A stretch of DNA of 64,000 nucleotides from Streptomyces lucensis JCM 4490 (GCF_014650035.1 NZ_BMUE01000021.1:1-64000), one strand, 5' to 3'. Shown: positions 1 through 8,121, counted from the first letter of the stretch. Numbers and translations are program-made. The notes: generated by a model from the letters alone, not told the origin.

Positions 1-11
1 ACAAATATTGG

Positions 12-45
12 GAAAACCCCCGCATCATCTGATGCGGGGGTTTTC
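12..45. terminator. Intrinsic terminator at window start
   Basis: A perfect inverted repeat with 15-base arms (A4 then CCCCCGCATCA, mirrored by TGATGCGGGGG then T4) and a 2-base loop. The T-run after the GC-rich arm gives a classical rho-independent terminator, readable on either strand. It closes a transcript whose gene lies before the window, or a converging one. Confidence 0.85.
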
Positions 46-61
46 TGCGTTCAGGGTCATC

Positions 62-67
62 TACGCT
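62..67 (+). promoter_or_regulatory. -10 hexamer TACGCT of a leaderless promoter
   Basis: TACGCT ends exactly 7 bases before the ATG of the HAD gene and no ribosome-binding site is visible, so transcription should begin at the start codon. Confidence 0.55.
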
Positions 68-74
68 CGACGGT

Positions 75-719
75 ATGCGCTATGACCTGGTCATCTTCGA
101 CAACGACGGGGTGCTCGTCGACAGCGAGCCCATCTCCAACCGGCATCTGGCCGCCTATCTGACCGAGCTGGGACACCCGACGACGTACGAGGACTCCATC
201 CGGGACTACATGGGTTCCGCGATGCACCGCATCCACGAACTGGTACTGGAGCGGACCGGGCAGCGGCTGCCGGAGGAATTCGACGACGTCTTCCACGCGC
301 GCGTGTTCGCCGCGTTCGAGCGGGAGTTGCAGCCCGTGCCCGGAGCCTCCGGCGTGCTGGAGAAGCTGGCCGCCGACGGAGTGCCGTACTGCGTCGCCTC
401 GTCCGGGAGCCATGAGCGGATCAGGGTCGGGCACCGGACGACCGGGCTCGACCGGTGGTTCGAGGAGGACAGGATCTTCAGCTCCCAGGACGTGGGCCGG
501 GGCAAGCCGGCGCCCGACCTCTTCCTGTACGCGGCCGAACGGATGGGGACCGCACCCGAGCGGTGCCTGGTGATCGAGGACTCCCCGCTGGGCGTGCAGG
601 CGGCCGTCGCGGCCGGGATGGACGTCTACGGGTTCACCGCGATGACCCCGGCGGCGAAGCTGGCACAGGCCGATCAACTCTTCTCCACCATGGGCGAGTT
701 GGCCGACCTGCTGGTATGA
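75..719 (+). CDS. HAD-superfamily phosphatase
   Basis: A 214-residue haloacid-dehalogenase hydrolase of the beta-phosphoglucomutase-like subgroup; it probably removes phosphate from a small metabolite in the cytoplasm. Motif I is FDNDGVLVDSE at residues 8-18, with Asp9 as nucleophile and Asp11 as acid/base. A Ser-rich motif II (VASSGS) lies near residue 107, the motif III Lys in GRGKPAPD near 143, and motif IV IEDSPLG near 167. A helical cap sits between motifs I and II. The ATG follows a TACGCT hexamer by 7 bases without a Shine-Dalgarno sequence, suggesting a leaderless message. The substrate cannot be read from sequence. Confidence 0.88.
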   Translation: MRYDLVIFDNDGVLVDSEPISNRHLAAYLTELGHPTTYEDSIRDYMGSAMHRIHELVLERTGQRLPEEFDDVFHARVFAAFERELQPVPGASGVLEKLAADGVPYCVASSGSHERIRVGHRTTGLDRWFEEDRIFSSQDVGRGKPAPDLFLYAAERMGTAPERCLVIEDSPLGVQAAVAAGMDVYGFTAMTPAAKLAQADQLFSTMGELADLLV

Positions 720-740
720 CCCGCGGCATCCGTCCGTGCC

Positions 741-752
741 TGACATTTGTCA
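741..752. promoter_or_regulatory. Candidate operator TGACA-N2-TGTCA
   Basis: An inverted repeat with 5-base arms, 61 bases before the next start codon. It resembles boxes bound by NarL/LuxR-type response regulators such as DesR. No such regulator is adjacent, so the binding protein is unknown. Confidence 0.4.
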
Positions 753-812
753 TGCGGACCTCCGGATGATCGTTCCTACCGCCGTGCCCCGTCCGGCGGC
801 GAGACTGAGGGC

Positions 813-1565
813 ATGACGAAGACCACGGGGAACCAGGGCCGCAGCGAGAACCGGAGCCGGACGCAGAACCCGAGCATGCTGGAGAACCTCAAGCCGCTGC
901 TGGTGGACGTGGCGGTGCCGATCGGCACGTACTACCTCCTCAAGGGGACCTTCGGGATGAGCACCTTCGCGGCGCTCGCCTGGAGCAGCGTGGTGCCGGC
1001 CGTGCGGACCGTGTGGAGTGTCGTGAGGGAGCGGACGACCAACGCGCTCGCGCTCCTCACCCTGGTGGTGAACGTCGTGAGCCTGGTGGCGAGTTTCGTG
1101 TCCGGCGACCCGCGGCTGATGCTCGCCAAGGACGGCGCGGTCAGCAGCACCATGGCGATCGGGATCCTGGTGTCGGTGGCGGCCGGCAAGCCGATGATGA
1201 CCGCCGGGATGAAGCCCTTCCTCGTCAAGGGCGACCCGGACCGGGAGACCGCCTGGGAGCGGCTCGCCTCCGGAACGGCGTCCGGTTCGGCCCTCTTCCG
1301 GCGCAAGGAGCGGGCGTTCTCGCTGGTCTGGGGGACCGCCCTGCTGCTGGAGAGCGTCGCCCGGGTCGTCGGCGCCTACACACTCCCCGTGGACACCATG
1401 GTCTGGCTCGGCACGGTCGTCATCGCGGTGGTGCTGACGATCGCGTTCGTGGTCGGCGGTGGTGTCGCGGCCGAGCCCATGGCACGGCTGCTCGCCGCCG
1501 AGGTGGAGGCGGGCAAGGAGGCGGGTACGCCCGGCCGGCAGCCCGAACTGGCCGTCGCCGCCTGA
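813..1565 (+). CDS. VC0807-family membrane protein
   Basis: A 250-residue integral membrane protein of the VC0807 type, function unknown. After a polar N-terminal 30 residues, the segment MLENLKPLLVDVAVPIGTYY begins a set of about five or six hydrophobic helices. A conserved-looking loop with a charged FLVKGDPDRETAWER stretch lies mid-protein, and the tail is short and cytoplasmic. The ATG at 813 follows GAGG closely and a GAGACT hexamer by 6 bases; further upstream the frame shows no better start. The palindrome at 741-752 is the obvious regulatory element. It stands alone: the next gene has its own promoter. Confidence 0.75.
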   Translation: MTKTTGNQGRSENRSRTQNPSMLENLKPLLVDVAVPIGTYYLLKGTFGMSTFAALAWSSVVPAVRTVWSVVRERTTNALALLTLVVNVVSLVASFVSGDPRLMLAKDGAVSSTMAIGILVSVAAGKPMMTAGMKPFLVKGDPDRETAWERLASGTASGSALFRRKERAFSLVWGTALLLESVARVVGAYTLPVDTMVWLGTVVIAVVLTIAFVVGGGVAAEPMARLLAAEVEAGKEAGTPGRQPELAVAA

Positions 1566-1608
1566 ACCGCGCCGAACGAAGCTGAAGGAAATTCACCTTT
1601 GGCGGGAT

Positions 1609-1622
1609 CTACCAACAGGTAG
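1609..1622. promoter_or_regulatory. Candidate operator CTACC-N4-GGTAG
   Basis: A 5-base-arm inverted repeat located 11 bases before the -10 hexamer of the MFS gene, a normal place for a TetR-type repressor site. No TetR gene is adjacent. Confidence 0.4.
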
Positions 1623-1632
1623 CCCGGGGCCC

Positions 1633-1638
1633 TACGCT
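1633..1638 (+). promoter_or_regulatory. -10 hexamer TACGCT of a leaderless promoter
   Basis: The hexamer is followed by 7 bases and then the ATG of the MFS gene; no ribosome-binding site is present. Confidence 0.55.
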
Positions 1639-1645
1639 CGCCGCC

Positions 1646-2866
1646 ATGACCGATGTGCTGTGGCGCGGCAGGGCCTCGCTGGCGTTCAGCTTCTTCGCCC
1701 AGGGCGTCACGTTCGCCCTGCTGGTCACGCGCATCCCGGCCATCCAGGACCGGTACGGCGTCTCCGACGCCCTGTTGCCGGTCTTCCTGGCCGCCGTCCC
1801 CGTGCTGGCCGGAGCCGGCAGTGTCACCACCGAGCAGCTCGTGAAGCGGGTGCGGCCCAGCCGGCTGCTGCGCTGGTCCCAGCCCGTGGTGCTGCTGGCG
1901 CTCCTCGCGGTCGGTGCCGGCGGCCACGGCCAGGTGGCCGCGCTGGCGCTGGCGCTGGGCGCCTTCGGCCTGGCCGTGGGGGCGCTGGACGCCTCCATGA
2001 ACATGCTCGGGGTCAGCCTGCAGCGGACGTACGGGCGCAGCATCATGCTGGGCTTCCACGCCGTCTACAGCCTGGGCGGGATCGCCGGTGCCTCACTGGC
2101 CTGGGCCGGGGCGCACTGGCACCTCGCGCTCTGGGTGTCGTACCTGCCGGTGGTGGTCCTGCTGCTGCCGGCCGTCCTGGTGGGCAGCCGGTGGTACGCC
2201 GACGGTGGGGACGCGGAGCCCGCAGCGGAGCCGGCCGGCCGGCGCGGGGGCGTCGTCTTCAAGCTGCTGCTCCCGCTGTGCCTGGTGATGTCGTTCGCCT
2301 ACATCGGTGACTCGACCGTCTCCAACTGGAGTGCCAAGTACCTGCAGGACGTGCTGGGCAGCTCGGAGCAGCTGGCGACCGTGCCGTACAACGTCTACAT
2401 GGTGACCACGCTGGTGGGACGGGCGGCCGGGGACTTCGGCGTGCGGCGGTTCGGGGCCGTGACGGTCGTACGGCTGGGGACGCTGGTGGCGGCCGGTGGC
2501 TTCGCCGTGGTGGCGACGGCGCCCGGGGCGTGGGCCGGGATGCTCGGGTTCACCCTGCTGGGCCTCGGGCTGTGCGTGCTCGTGCCGCAGACGTTCGCGG
2601 CGGCGGGACGGCTGTTCCCCGGTTCCTCGGACGCGGCCGTCGCGCGGCTCAACATCTTCAACTACGTCGGATTCCTGATCGGTTCGCCGTTGGTCGGGGC
2701 CCTCGGGGACGCCTGGAGCTATCGCGGGGCCATGCTCGTGCCGATGGTGCTGGTGCTGATGACCCTGGTGCACGCCAGGTCGTTCGCCGCTCAACCTGAC
2801 CGATACGGTGGCGGGCATGAGCGGCCGCGCACAGCTGATGTGGGACGAGGCAGTAACGGGCTATGA
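1646..2866 (+). CDS. MFS transporter
   Basis: A 406-residue major facilitator superfamily permease with about 12 hydrophobic helices split by a charged central loop (around residues 190-205, GGDAEPAAEPAGRRGG). The short loop between helices 2 and 3 is VKRVRPSRLLR. The protein resembles the YbjJ-like putative sugar/drug exporters; the substrate is unknown. The start is set by TACGCT exactly 7 bases upstream with no Shine-Dalgarno. Its last 50 bases overlap the 5' end of the deacetylase gene in another frame, and the deacetylase has its own -10 hexamer inside this gene. The inverted repeat at 1609-1622 suggests repressor control. Confidence 0.85.
   Translation: MTDVLWRGRASLAFSFFAQGVTFALLVTRIPAIQDRYGVSDALLPVFLAAVPVLAGAGSVTTEQLVKRVRPSRLLRWSQPVVLLALLAVGAGGHGQVAALALALGAFGLAVGALDASMNMLGVSLQRTYGRSIMLGFHAVYSLGGIAGASLAWAGAHWHLALWVSYLPVVVLLLPAVLVGSRWYADGGDAEPAAEPAGRRGGVVFKLLLPLCLVMSFAYIGDSTVSNWSAKYLQDVLGSSEQLATVPYNVYMVTTLVGRAAGDFGVRRFGAVTVVRLGTLVAAGGFAVVATAPGAWAGMLGFTLLGLGLCVLVPQTFAAAGRLFPGSSDAAVARLNIFNYVGFLIGSPLVGALGDAWSYRGAMLVPMVLVLMTLVHARSFAAQPDRYGGGHERPRTADVGRGSNGL
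2804..2809 (+). promoter_or_regulatory. -10 hexamer TACGGT inside the MFS gene
   Basis: The hexamer lies 7 bases before the deacetylase ATG and is embedded in the MFS coding region, giving a likely leaderless internal promoter. Confidence 0.5.
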
Positions 2867-3989
2867 CTTCGGTGCGGACCATCCGATGGATCCGGTCCGG
2901 CTGGAGCTGACCCGGAAACTGGTGGGCGCCTTCGGGCTCGACCGGGAGATGCGGGTCGTCGCGGCGAAACCGGCCGGGGAGTCGACGCTGCGGCTGGTCC
3001 ACCGGCAGGACTACATCGACGCCGTGAAGGCCGCGTCCGCCGACCCGGGACGGGCCGCCGGGGCGTACGGGCTCGGGACGGTCGACGATCCCGCCTTCGC
3101 CGGCATGCACGAGGTGTCCGCGCTGATCGCGGGGCAGTCGGTGGGGGCGGCGGAAGCGGTGTGGCGCGGGGACGCCGAACACGCCGTGAACTTCACGGGC
3201 GGGCTGCACCACGCGATGCCGGGAGGCGCGGCGGGGTTCTGCATCTACAACGACGCGGCGCTGGCGATCGCGCGGCTGCTGGAGCTGGGGGCCGAGCGGG
3301 TCGCGTACGTGGACGTCGACGTGCACCACGGGGACGGCGTTCAGGCGGCGTTCTGGGAGGATCCGCGGGTTCTGACGATCTCGCTGCACGAGCACCCGCG
3401 CACGCTGTTCCCGCAGACCGGGTGGCCGGAGGAGACCGGCGCCGGTGCGGGGGAGGGGGCAGCCGTGAACGTGGCCCTGCCGGCGGGCACCGGGGACGCG
3501 GGGTGGGTGCGGGCGTTCCACGCGGTGGTGCCGGAGCTGCTCGCCGAGTTCCGGCCGCAGGTGATCGTTTCGCAGCACGGGGCCGACACGCACTTCGAGG
3601 ATCCGCTGGCGCACCTCGCCGTCTCGCTGGACGCGCAGCGGGCCGTGCAGGAGGCGTGCCACGAGCTGGCGCACGAGTACGCCGGGGGGAAGTGGGTCGC
3701 GCTGGGCGGGGGCGGCTACGCGGTGGTCGAGGTCGTGCCGCGGTCGTGGACGCATCTGGTGGGGATCGCGGCGGGACGGCCGGTCGCTCCGGAGACGGTG
3801 ATTCCCGAGGGGTGGCGGCAGGAGGTGTTCGCGCGGACCCGGCAGTCGGCGCCGCGGCGGATGACCGACGGACGGTGGCCGGTGCAGTGGGCGTCCTGGG
3901 AGGCCGGGTACGACCCCGCCGATCGCCTGGACCAGGCGGTGCGGGCGACTCGGCGGGCGGCGTTTCCGCTGCGGGGGCTGTTGCCTTAA
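2817..3989 (+). CDS. AcuC-like acetoin utilization protein (class I deacetylase fold)
   Basis: A 390-residue zinc-dependent deacetylase of the histone deacetylase/AcuC family, probably removing acetyl groups from lysines of enzymes such as acetyl-CoA synthetase. The zinc-site pattern is visible: the paired His in GGLHHAMPGGAAGFC, the Asp and His in YVDVDVHHGDGV, the Asp in QHGADTHFEDPLAHL, and a C-terminal LGGGGYAV segment that ends the active-site channel. Length fits AcuC (about 385-390). ATG 2817 is preferred to the in-frame GTG at 2808 because TACGGT lies 7 bases before it. The gene overlaps the MFS gene by 50 bases. Confidence 0.88.
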   Translation: MSGRAQLMWDEAVTGYDFGADHPMDPVRLELTRKLVGAFGLDREMRVVAAKPAGESTLRLVHRQDYIDAVKAASADPGRAAGAYGLGTVDDPAFAGMHEVSALIAGQSVGAAEAVWRGDAEHAVNFTGGLHHAMPGGAAGFCIYNDAALAIARLLELGAERVAYVDVDVHHGDGVQAAFWEDPRVLTISLHEHPRTLFPQTGWPEETGAGAGEGAAVNVALPAGTGDAGWVRAFHAVVPELLAEFRPQVIVSQHGADTHFEDPLAHLAVSLDAQRAVQEACHELAHEYAGGKWVALGGGGYAVVEVVPRSWTHLVGIAAGRPVAPETVIPEGWRQEVFARTRQSAPRRMTDGRWPVQWASWEAGYDPADRLDQAVRATRRAAFPLRGLLP

Positions 3990-4034
3990 GGGGCTGGTGC
4001 CGGGGCCGGTGGGGGAGGTTCACCGCGCCGGCGG

Positions 4035-4070
4035 GTGCCGCTGCGACCACCCGTGCCGCCCCAGCGGCAC
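4035..4070 (+). terminator. Possible hairpin terminator
   Basis: Arms GTGCCGCTG and CAGCGGCAC (9 bases) enclose an 18-base loop, 45 bases after the deacetylase stop. There is no U-run; in Streptomyces such hairpins can still terminate. Confidence 0.35.
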
Positions 4071-4168
4071 GACTGCCCGCAGCTCGGTGAGTGTTCGTGT
4101 TAGGCCGACCGTGCGGTTTTCCCGTGGTTCTGCTCCGTCTACTGCGCCGATGGGTCACCATCGCAGCC

Positions 4169-4984
4169 GTGTCGACCCACGCCGAGCTTCGCGCACACCT
4201 CGTGGCCGCTGGGCTGGCCGGGGTCGTCGGGACCTCGCGGGAGGTCAGTCTGCGCAGTTACCGGCTGTTCGCGGCGCGCGATCCGCGCGTACTGATCGGA
4301 ATCGATCCCGAATGGCCGTGGGAGCAGGAGGACTTGCTCGCGCTGATGGCCGAGAGGTGCGGCGTCTCGGCCGACCCCCGGTACACCCGCGGCCCGGACA
4401 CCATCGATCCGGAGCGGACGCTGGCCGCACTGGACGGGTTCGCGGACCGGATCGCGGAGGCCGCCCGGCGGGGCGCGCCCGTGCTGTTCGGCACCGGGCA
4501 CCCGCATCGGCTGCTCGGGTTCTACGCCGGTCTGGCGGACGCGCTCTCGGCGGCGGGGTGTGAGGTGCTCACCCCGGCGCAGGGTCGCTCTGTCGACATA
4601 TTGACCCGGTTCGGTCTACGCACGTGCCGCCTCGACTACGCACGAGGGGTTGCCCTGGTGCGGGAAGCGGACGGCGGGCGCCCCGGTTGTGAGCCGGGCC
4701 TGCACAGTCATTCGCCGCTCCCGGTTCGGGTCGCGCTCGACGCCGCGGCCGAGCGTGGGGGGCCGCTGCCGGAGCTGGTCGTGGGAGACCACGGATGGGT
4801 CTGCGGTGCTGGTCAGCTGGGGTTCGAGGCGATCGGGCTGGCCGACACCGACGATCCGGCGCCGTTCGTGGGTGAGGCCCAGGGGAGCGTCTCCGTCGTC
4901 GTTCCGGTTGACGACGCCGTACGGTCTGCTCACTACCGCCCACTCACCCGCTACGTGCTCAAACGAGCATGTCTGTCACAGTAG
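4169..4984 (+). CDS. Putative phosphatase-like protein
   Basis: A 271-residue soluble protein that I recall being annotated as a phosphatase in Streptomyces, always near the bdtA-like regulator; I do not see a classical phosphatase signature. Visible features are a possible substrate-binding glycine stretch VLFGTGHPHRL around residue 110, a following LTPAQGRS, and a C-terminal segment VVGDHGWVCGAGQLGFE with conserved Asp, His and Cys. GTG 4169 is chosen because upstream frame sequence is Arg-rich and unlike protein; a weak CACCAT hexamer sits 7 bases before it. Catalytic activity is inferred only from recalled annotation. Confidence 0.6.
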   Translation: MSTHAELRAHLVAAGLAGVVGTSREVSLRSYRLFAARDPRVLIGIDPEWPWEQEDLLALMAERCGVSADPRYTRGPDTIDPERTLAALDGFADRIAEAARRGAPVLFGTGHPHRLLGFYAGLADALSAAGCEVLTPAQGRSVDILTRFGLRTCRLDYARGVALVREADGGRPGCEPGLHSHSPLPVRVALDAAAERGGPLPELVVGDHGWVCGAGQLGFEAIGLADTDDPAPFVGEAQGSVSVVVPVDDAVRSAHYRPLTRYVLKRACLSQ

Positions 4985-5051
4985 GCCGGTGATGGGTGCA
5001 CCTCTTCCCCACTCGCATCACCCGCCCCTACATTGGGGAGTGAGCACGCAG

Positions 5052-5064
5052 CGACGAAGAGTCA
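5052..5064 (+). promoter_or_regulatory. Possible BldD box
   Basis: CGACGAAGAGTCA matches the published BldD consensus TNACNCWGNGTNA at 7 of 9 informative positions, 50 bases before the start of the bdtA-like gene. In S. coelicolor bdtA is named as a BldD target. Confidence 0.4.
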
Positions 5065-5113
5065 CCGGAAGGGGAAGCCGGTGGCCGTCGAGTGCGGAAG
5101 GTTCAGGTGTGTC

Positions 5114-5326
5114 ATGGCTGCAGCTGGCGAGAGGCCTCTGAACGAGGTTCAGTTCCTTACCGTGGCGGAGGTCGCCACGGTGATGCGAGTGTCGAAGATG
5201 ACCGTGTACCGGCTGGTGCACAGCGGTCATCTGCCCGCGATCCGGGTGGGGCGATCCTTCCGCGTCCCGGAGCAAGCGGTACACGAGTACCTCCGCGACA
5301 GCTATGTGGGGGTGGAAACGGCCTGA
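5114..5326 (+). CDS. bdtA: Excisionase-type winged-helix regulator, BdtA-like
   Basis: A 70-residue DNA-binding protein with a MerR/excisionase-type helix-turn-helix. The domain runs from FLTVAEVATVMRVSK through MTVYRLVHSGHLPAIRVG to RSFRVPEQAVHEYL. It has no effector domain, so like BldC it would bind DNA alone, perhaps cooperatively. Its position beside the bS22-type gene and upstream of the bldN region matches SCO3328 of S. coelicolor, which I recall as bdtA, a BldD target. BldC itself is a different, diverged paralogue. ATG 5114 fits the known length; the in-frame extension to 5033 is Lys/Arg-rich and unlikely. A BldD-like box lies upstream. Confidence 0.75.
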   Translation: MAAAGERPLNEVQFLTVAEVATVMRVSKMTVYRLVHSGHLPAIRVGRSFRVPEQAVHEYLRDSYVGVETA

Positions 5327-5358
5327 CGGCACTTCCGGCGAGCCCGGAACCCCCTCGA

Positions 5359-5388
5359 TTACGACCTCAGCGCTCGGTTGGGTAGGCT
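5359..5388 (+). promoter_or_regulatory. Candidate vegetative promoter of the bS22-type gene
   Basis: TTACGA (5359-5364) and TAGGCT (5383-5388) are separated by 18 bases and lie 70 bases before the ribosomal peptide gene, an acceptable HrdB-type promoter. Confidence 0.45.
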
Positions 5389-5458
5389 AGGCCCTCGTAG
5401 GTCGTGTGGGCCCATGGCGCCCAAACAACCGAGTGATGAGAAGTGAGCGAGGGTAGTC

Positions 5459-5557
5459 GTGGGCTCTGTTATCAAGAAGCGGCGCAAGCGGATGGCCAAG
5501 AAGAAGCACCGCAAGCTGCTCAAGCGCACGCGCGTTCAGCGTCGCAACAAGAAGTAA
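5459..5557 (+). CDS. bS22-type small ribosomal peptide (AURKAIP1/COX24 domain)
   Basis: A 32-residue, extremely basic peptide (MGSVIKKRRKRMAKKKHRKL then LKRTRVQRRNKK), with about 20 Lys and Arg residues. It has the AURKAIP1/COX24 signature found in the extra 30S protein bS22 seen in mycobacterial ribosome structures, and in mitochondrial mS38. It would bind rRNA on the small subunit. The gene starts with GTG at 5459 after GAGCGAGGG, and ends at TAA. A strong hairpin follows within 25 bases, so it is a monocistronic, probably highly expressed gene. The frame is short and easily missed by gene callers. Confidence 0.85.
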   Translation: MGSVIKKRRKRMAKKKHRKLLKRTRVQRRNKK

Positions 5558-5578
5558 GCGGCGCCGCAAGGGCGTGTT

Positions 5579-5616
5579 CCCGTGGCCTCCCACCAGCACT
5601 GGTGGGAGGCCACGGG
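5579..5616 (+). terminator. Strong hairpin terminator
   Basis: A perfect 18-base stem (CCCGTGGCCTCCCACCAG and its complement) with a 2-base spacer, 22 bases after the bS22-type stop. There is no U-run, as is usual in Streptomyces. Confidence 0.7.
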
Positions 5617-5774
5617 CATGTCCGGGGACGCGTCCGGGGTACCCGGCATATTCCGATCGGGGAATTCCGTCACCTCGCGCATCGTGCGGTCATCACAGCG
5701 CAACACCGACCCGCTAAGTTGGCCGCACACGGGGAACGCGGGATACCGGTAACGCGGGAAGGAAGGCGCTGATC

Positions 5775-6836
5775 TTGGCGAAGGTCGTGCTCGTCACCGG
5801 AGTGGCCCGGCAGCTCGGCGGCCGGTTCGTGCGGCGGATCCAGCGGGACCCGGAGGTCGACCGGGTGATCGCCGTGGACGCGGTGCCGCCGGCGCACCAT
5901 CTGGGCGGGGCCGACTTCATCCAGGCCGACATCCGCCAGCCGACCATCGCCCGGGTGCTCGCCGAGACGGGCGCCGACACGGTCGTGCACCTGGACGTGA
6001 CGGGAACGGCCCTGAGCGGCGGCAGCCGGGCCACGGTCAAGGAGACCAACGTCATCGGCACCATGCAGCTGCTGGGCGCCTGCCAGAAGGCGCCCACCGT
6101 GCAGCGGCTGGTGGTGAAGTCCAGTACGAACGTCTACGGGTCGGCGCCGCGCGATCCCGCCGTCTTCACCGAGACGACCCCGCCGAAGTCGCTGCCCAGC
6201 GGCGGCTTCGCCAAGGACACGGTCGAGGTCGAGGGTTACGTGCGCGGCTTCGCACGGCGCCGTCCGGACGTGGCCGTGTGCGTGCTGCGGTTCGCCAACA
6301 TCCTCGGGCCGGCGGCGGACACGCCGCTCGCCTCGTACTTCTCGCTGCCCGTCCTGCCGACCGTGTTCGGCTACGACCCGCGGCTGCAGTTCGTGCACGA
6401 GGACGACGTGATCGAGGTGCTGCGGCTCGCCTCGCACGAGCCGCGCCGGGGCACCCTCAACAGCGGCACCTTCAACATCGCCGGGGACGGCGCGCTGCTG
6501 CTGTCGCAGTGCTCCCGGCGGCTGGGCCGCCCGAGCGTGCCGCTGCTGCTGCCCGCGGTCACCTGGGCCGGCTCCCTGGTCCGTACGCTGGGCATGTCGG
6601 ACTTCTCACCCGAGCAGATTCGTTTGCTCACTCACGGGCGGGTGGTGGACACGGTTCAGATGCGGGAGACGCTGGGCTTCACGCCCAAGTACACGACGGC
6701 ACAGACGTTCGCGGACTTCGCGCGCGGTCAGGGTCCGGGGCTGCTGCCGCCGGAGGCCGTCGCGGGGGCCGTCGACCGCATCGCCGCGCTGGCCGCTCGG
6801 GGCGGCGGCCGGCCCACGACGCGCAGCGCCAACTGA
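5775..6836 (+). CDS. NAD-dependent epimerase/dehydratase (extended SDR)
   Basis: A 353-residue extended short-chain dehydrogenase. The N-terminal Rossmann motif is VTGVARQLGG (residues 7-16), followed by an acidic residue near position 37 (VDAVPP) that suggests NAD preference. The region SSTNVYGSAPRD is where the catalytic Ser/Tyr of this family normally lies. The C-terminal half resembles nucleotide-sugar epimerases, but the substrate is unknown. The start is a TTG preceded by GGAAGG at good distance. It is followed after 14 bases by the acyltransferase gene with its own GAGGAG, so the two form an operon that is conserved next to bldN in streptomycetes. Confidence 0.85.
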   Translation: MAKVVLVTGVARQLGGRFVRRIQRDPEVDRVIAVDAVPPAHHLGGADFIQADIRQPTIARVLAETGADTVVHLDVTGTALSGGSRATVKETNVIGTMQLLGACQKAPTVQRLVVKSSTNVYGSAPRDPAVFTETTPPKSLPSGGFAKDTVEVEGYVRGFARRRPDVAVCVLRFANILGPAADTPLASYFSLPVLPTVFGYDPRLQFVHEDDVIEVLRLASHEPRRGTLNSGTFNIAGDGALLLSQCSRRLGRPSVPLLLPAVTWAGSLVRTLGMSDFSPEQIRLLTHGRVVDTVQMRETLGFTPKYTTAQTFADFARGQGPGLLPPEAVAGAVDRIAALAARGGGRPTTRSAN

Positions 6837-6850
6837 GGAGCGCAGGAACG

Positions 6851-7933
6851 ATGGCGGACGCCAAGGTCATTCCGTTCGACGACGACCGGTCCCGCGGGGG
6901 CGCCGCACAGCGGCCGGCGCGGCGCCGGGGCGCGGGGAGCCGGCGCAAGGGCGCGGACGGTCCGGCGGTGCACGGGGTCGGTGAGAACGGGGGGATGGGC
7001 GAGGTCCAGCCGCTGCCGGGCCGGACGCGGGAGGACGAGGCCGTGAGCCGCGAGGAGGAGTCGCGGGAGCCGGCGGGAGCGGGCGGGCGCGACGGCGGCC
7101 TGGAGCGGCGTGTGGCGGCCGGGCTGGCCTTCCTGCGGCGCCGGCTGACCGGGGAGTACGAGGTCGACGACTTCGGCTACGACGAGGAGCTGACCGACCA
7201 GGTCCTGATGTCGCTGCTGCGGCCGCTGTACGACAAGTACTTCCGGGTCGAGGTGAAGGGCATCGAGAACATCCCGGCCGAGGGCGGGGCGCTGATCGTC
7301 GCCAACCACTCCGGGACGCTGCCGCTGGACGGCCTGATGATGCAGGTCGCCGTCCACGACCACCACCCGGCCGGACGTCACCTCCGCCTGCTCGCGGCCG
7401 ACCTGGTCTTCGTGCTGCCGGTGGTCAGCGAACTCGCCCGCAAGCTGGGGCACACCCTGGCGTGCGCGGAGGACGCCGAACGGCTGCTGAGCCAGGGCGA
7501 GCTGGTCGGGGTGATGCCCGAGGGCTTCAAGGGCATCGGGAAGCCGTTCGGCGAGCGCTACAAGCTCCAGCGGTTCGGCCGGGGCGGCTTCGTCTCCACG
7601 GCACTGCGGCAGGGCACGCCGATCATCCCGTGCTCGATCGTCGGAGCCGAGGAGATCTACCCGATGATCGGGAACGCCAAGACGCTGGCCCGGCTGCTGG
7701 GGTTCCCGTACTTCCCGTTGACGCCGACGTTCCCGTGGCTGGGTCCGCTGGGTGCGATTCCGTTGCCGACGAAGTGGACGATCCAGTTCGGTGAGCCGAT
7801 CGCGACGGACGGCTATCCGCCGGAGGCCGCGGAGGACCCGATGCTGATGTTCAACCTGACCGACCAGGTCCGCGAGCAGATCCAGCACACGCTGTACAAG
7901 CTGCTGGTGCAGCGGAGGTCCGTCTTCTTCTGA
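6851..7933 (+). CDS. 1-acylglycerol-3-phosphate acyltransferase-like (PlsC family)
   Basis: A 360-residue protein: a polar, Arg/Gly-rich N-terminal 90 residues, then a PlsC-type acyltransferase domain. The catalytic NHSGTLPLD motif (NHx4D) lies near residue 152, MPEGFKGIGKPFGERY near 225 supplies the glycerol-phosphate-binding EG box, and IIPCSIVGAEE follows. It would esterify the sn-2 position of lysophospholipids at the membrane. ATG 6851 has GAGGAG 10 bases before it; a longer open frame upstream overlaps the epimerase and is not used. The final 35 coding bases plus stop are duplicated 163 bases downstream. Confidence 0.85.
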   Translation: MADAKVIPFDDDRSRGGAAQRPARRRGAGSRRKGADGPAVHGVGENGGMGEVQPLPGRTREDEAVSREEESREPAGAGGRDGGLERRVAAGLAFLRRRLTGEYEVDDFGYDEELTDQVLMSLLRPLYDKYFRVEVKGIENIPAEGGALIVANHSGTLPLDGLMMQVAVHDHHPAGRHLRLLAADLVFVLPVVSELARKLGHTLACAEDAERLLSQGELVGVMPEGFKGIGKPFGERYKLQRFGRGGFVSTALRQGTPIIPCSIVGAEEIYPMIGNAKTLARLLGFPYFPLTPTFPWLGPLGAIPLPTKWTIQFGEPIATDGYPPEAAEDPMLMFNLTDQVREQIQHTLYKLLVQRRSVFF

Positions 7934-8099
7934 CCGGGAGCGGGCTTCGGGGCGGCGGTTCGCGGCGGTGTGTCCATGGTGCCGAGGAGCCGGCGGACGG
8001 AGTCCGGCGCAGCCGTCCGAAGCCCGCGCAGCGGTGCGAGGGCGGCAGGCAGGAGGGGCCGAGCTGCTGGTGCAGCGGAGGTCCGTCTTCTTCTGACCG
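7899..8099 (+). repeat. 38-base exact direct repeat duplicating the acyltransferase 3' end
   Basis: The 38 bases at 7899-7936, which include the last codons and TGA of the acyltransferase gene, recur without change at 8062-8099. The 125 bases between the copies hold no gene. This could be a tandem duplication that later diverged, or a gene conversion tract. Confidence 0.95.
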
Positions 8100-8121
8100 C
8101 GGTTGCCGGTGTGAGTACGAC

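Noticed and set aside
57..746. Minus-strand open frame opposite the HAD gene
   Set aside because: A shadow caused by high third-codon GC; no motif, while the plus-strand frame has all HAD motifs. The same reasoning removed the many long antisense frames across the window.
5114..5326. Calling the small excisionase-type regulator BldC
   Set aside because: The recognition region differs from BldC as I remember it, and the neighbours fit the bdtA locus.
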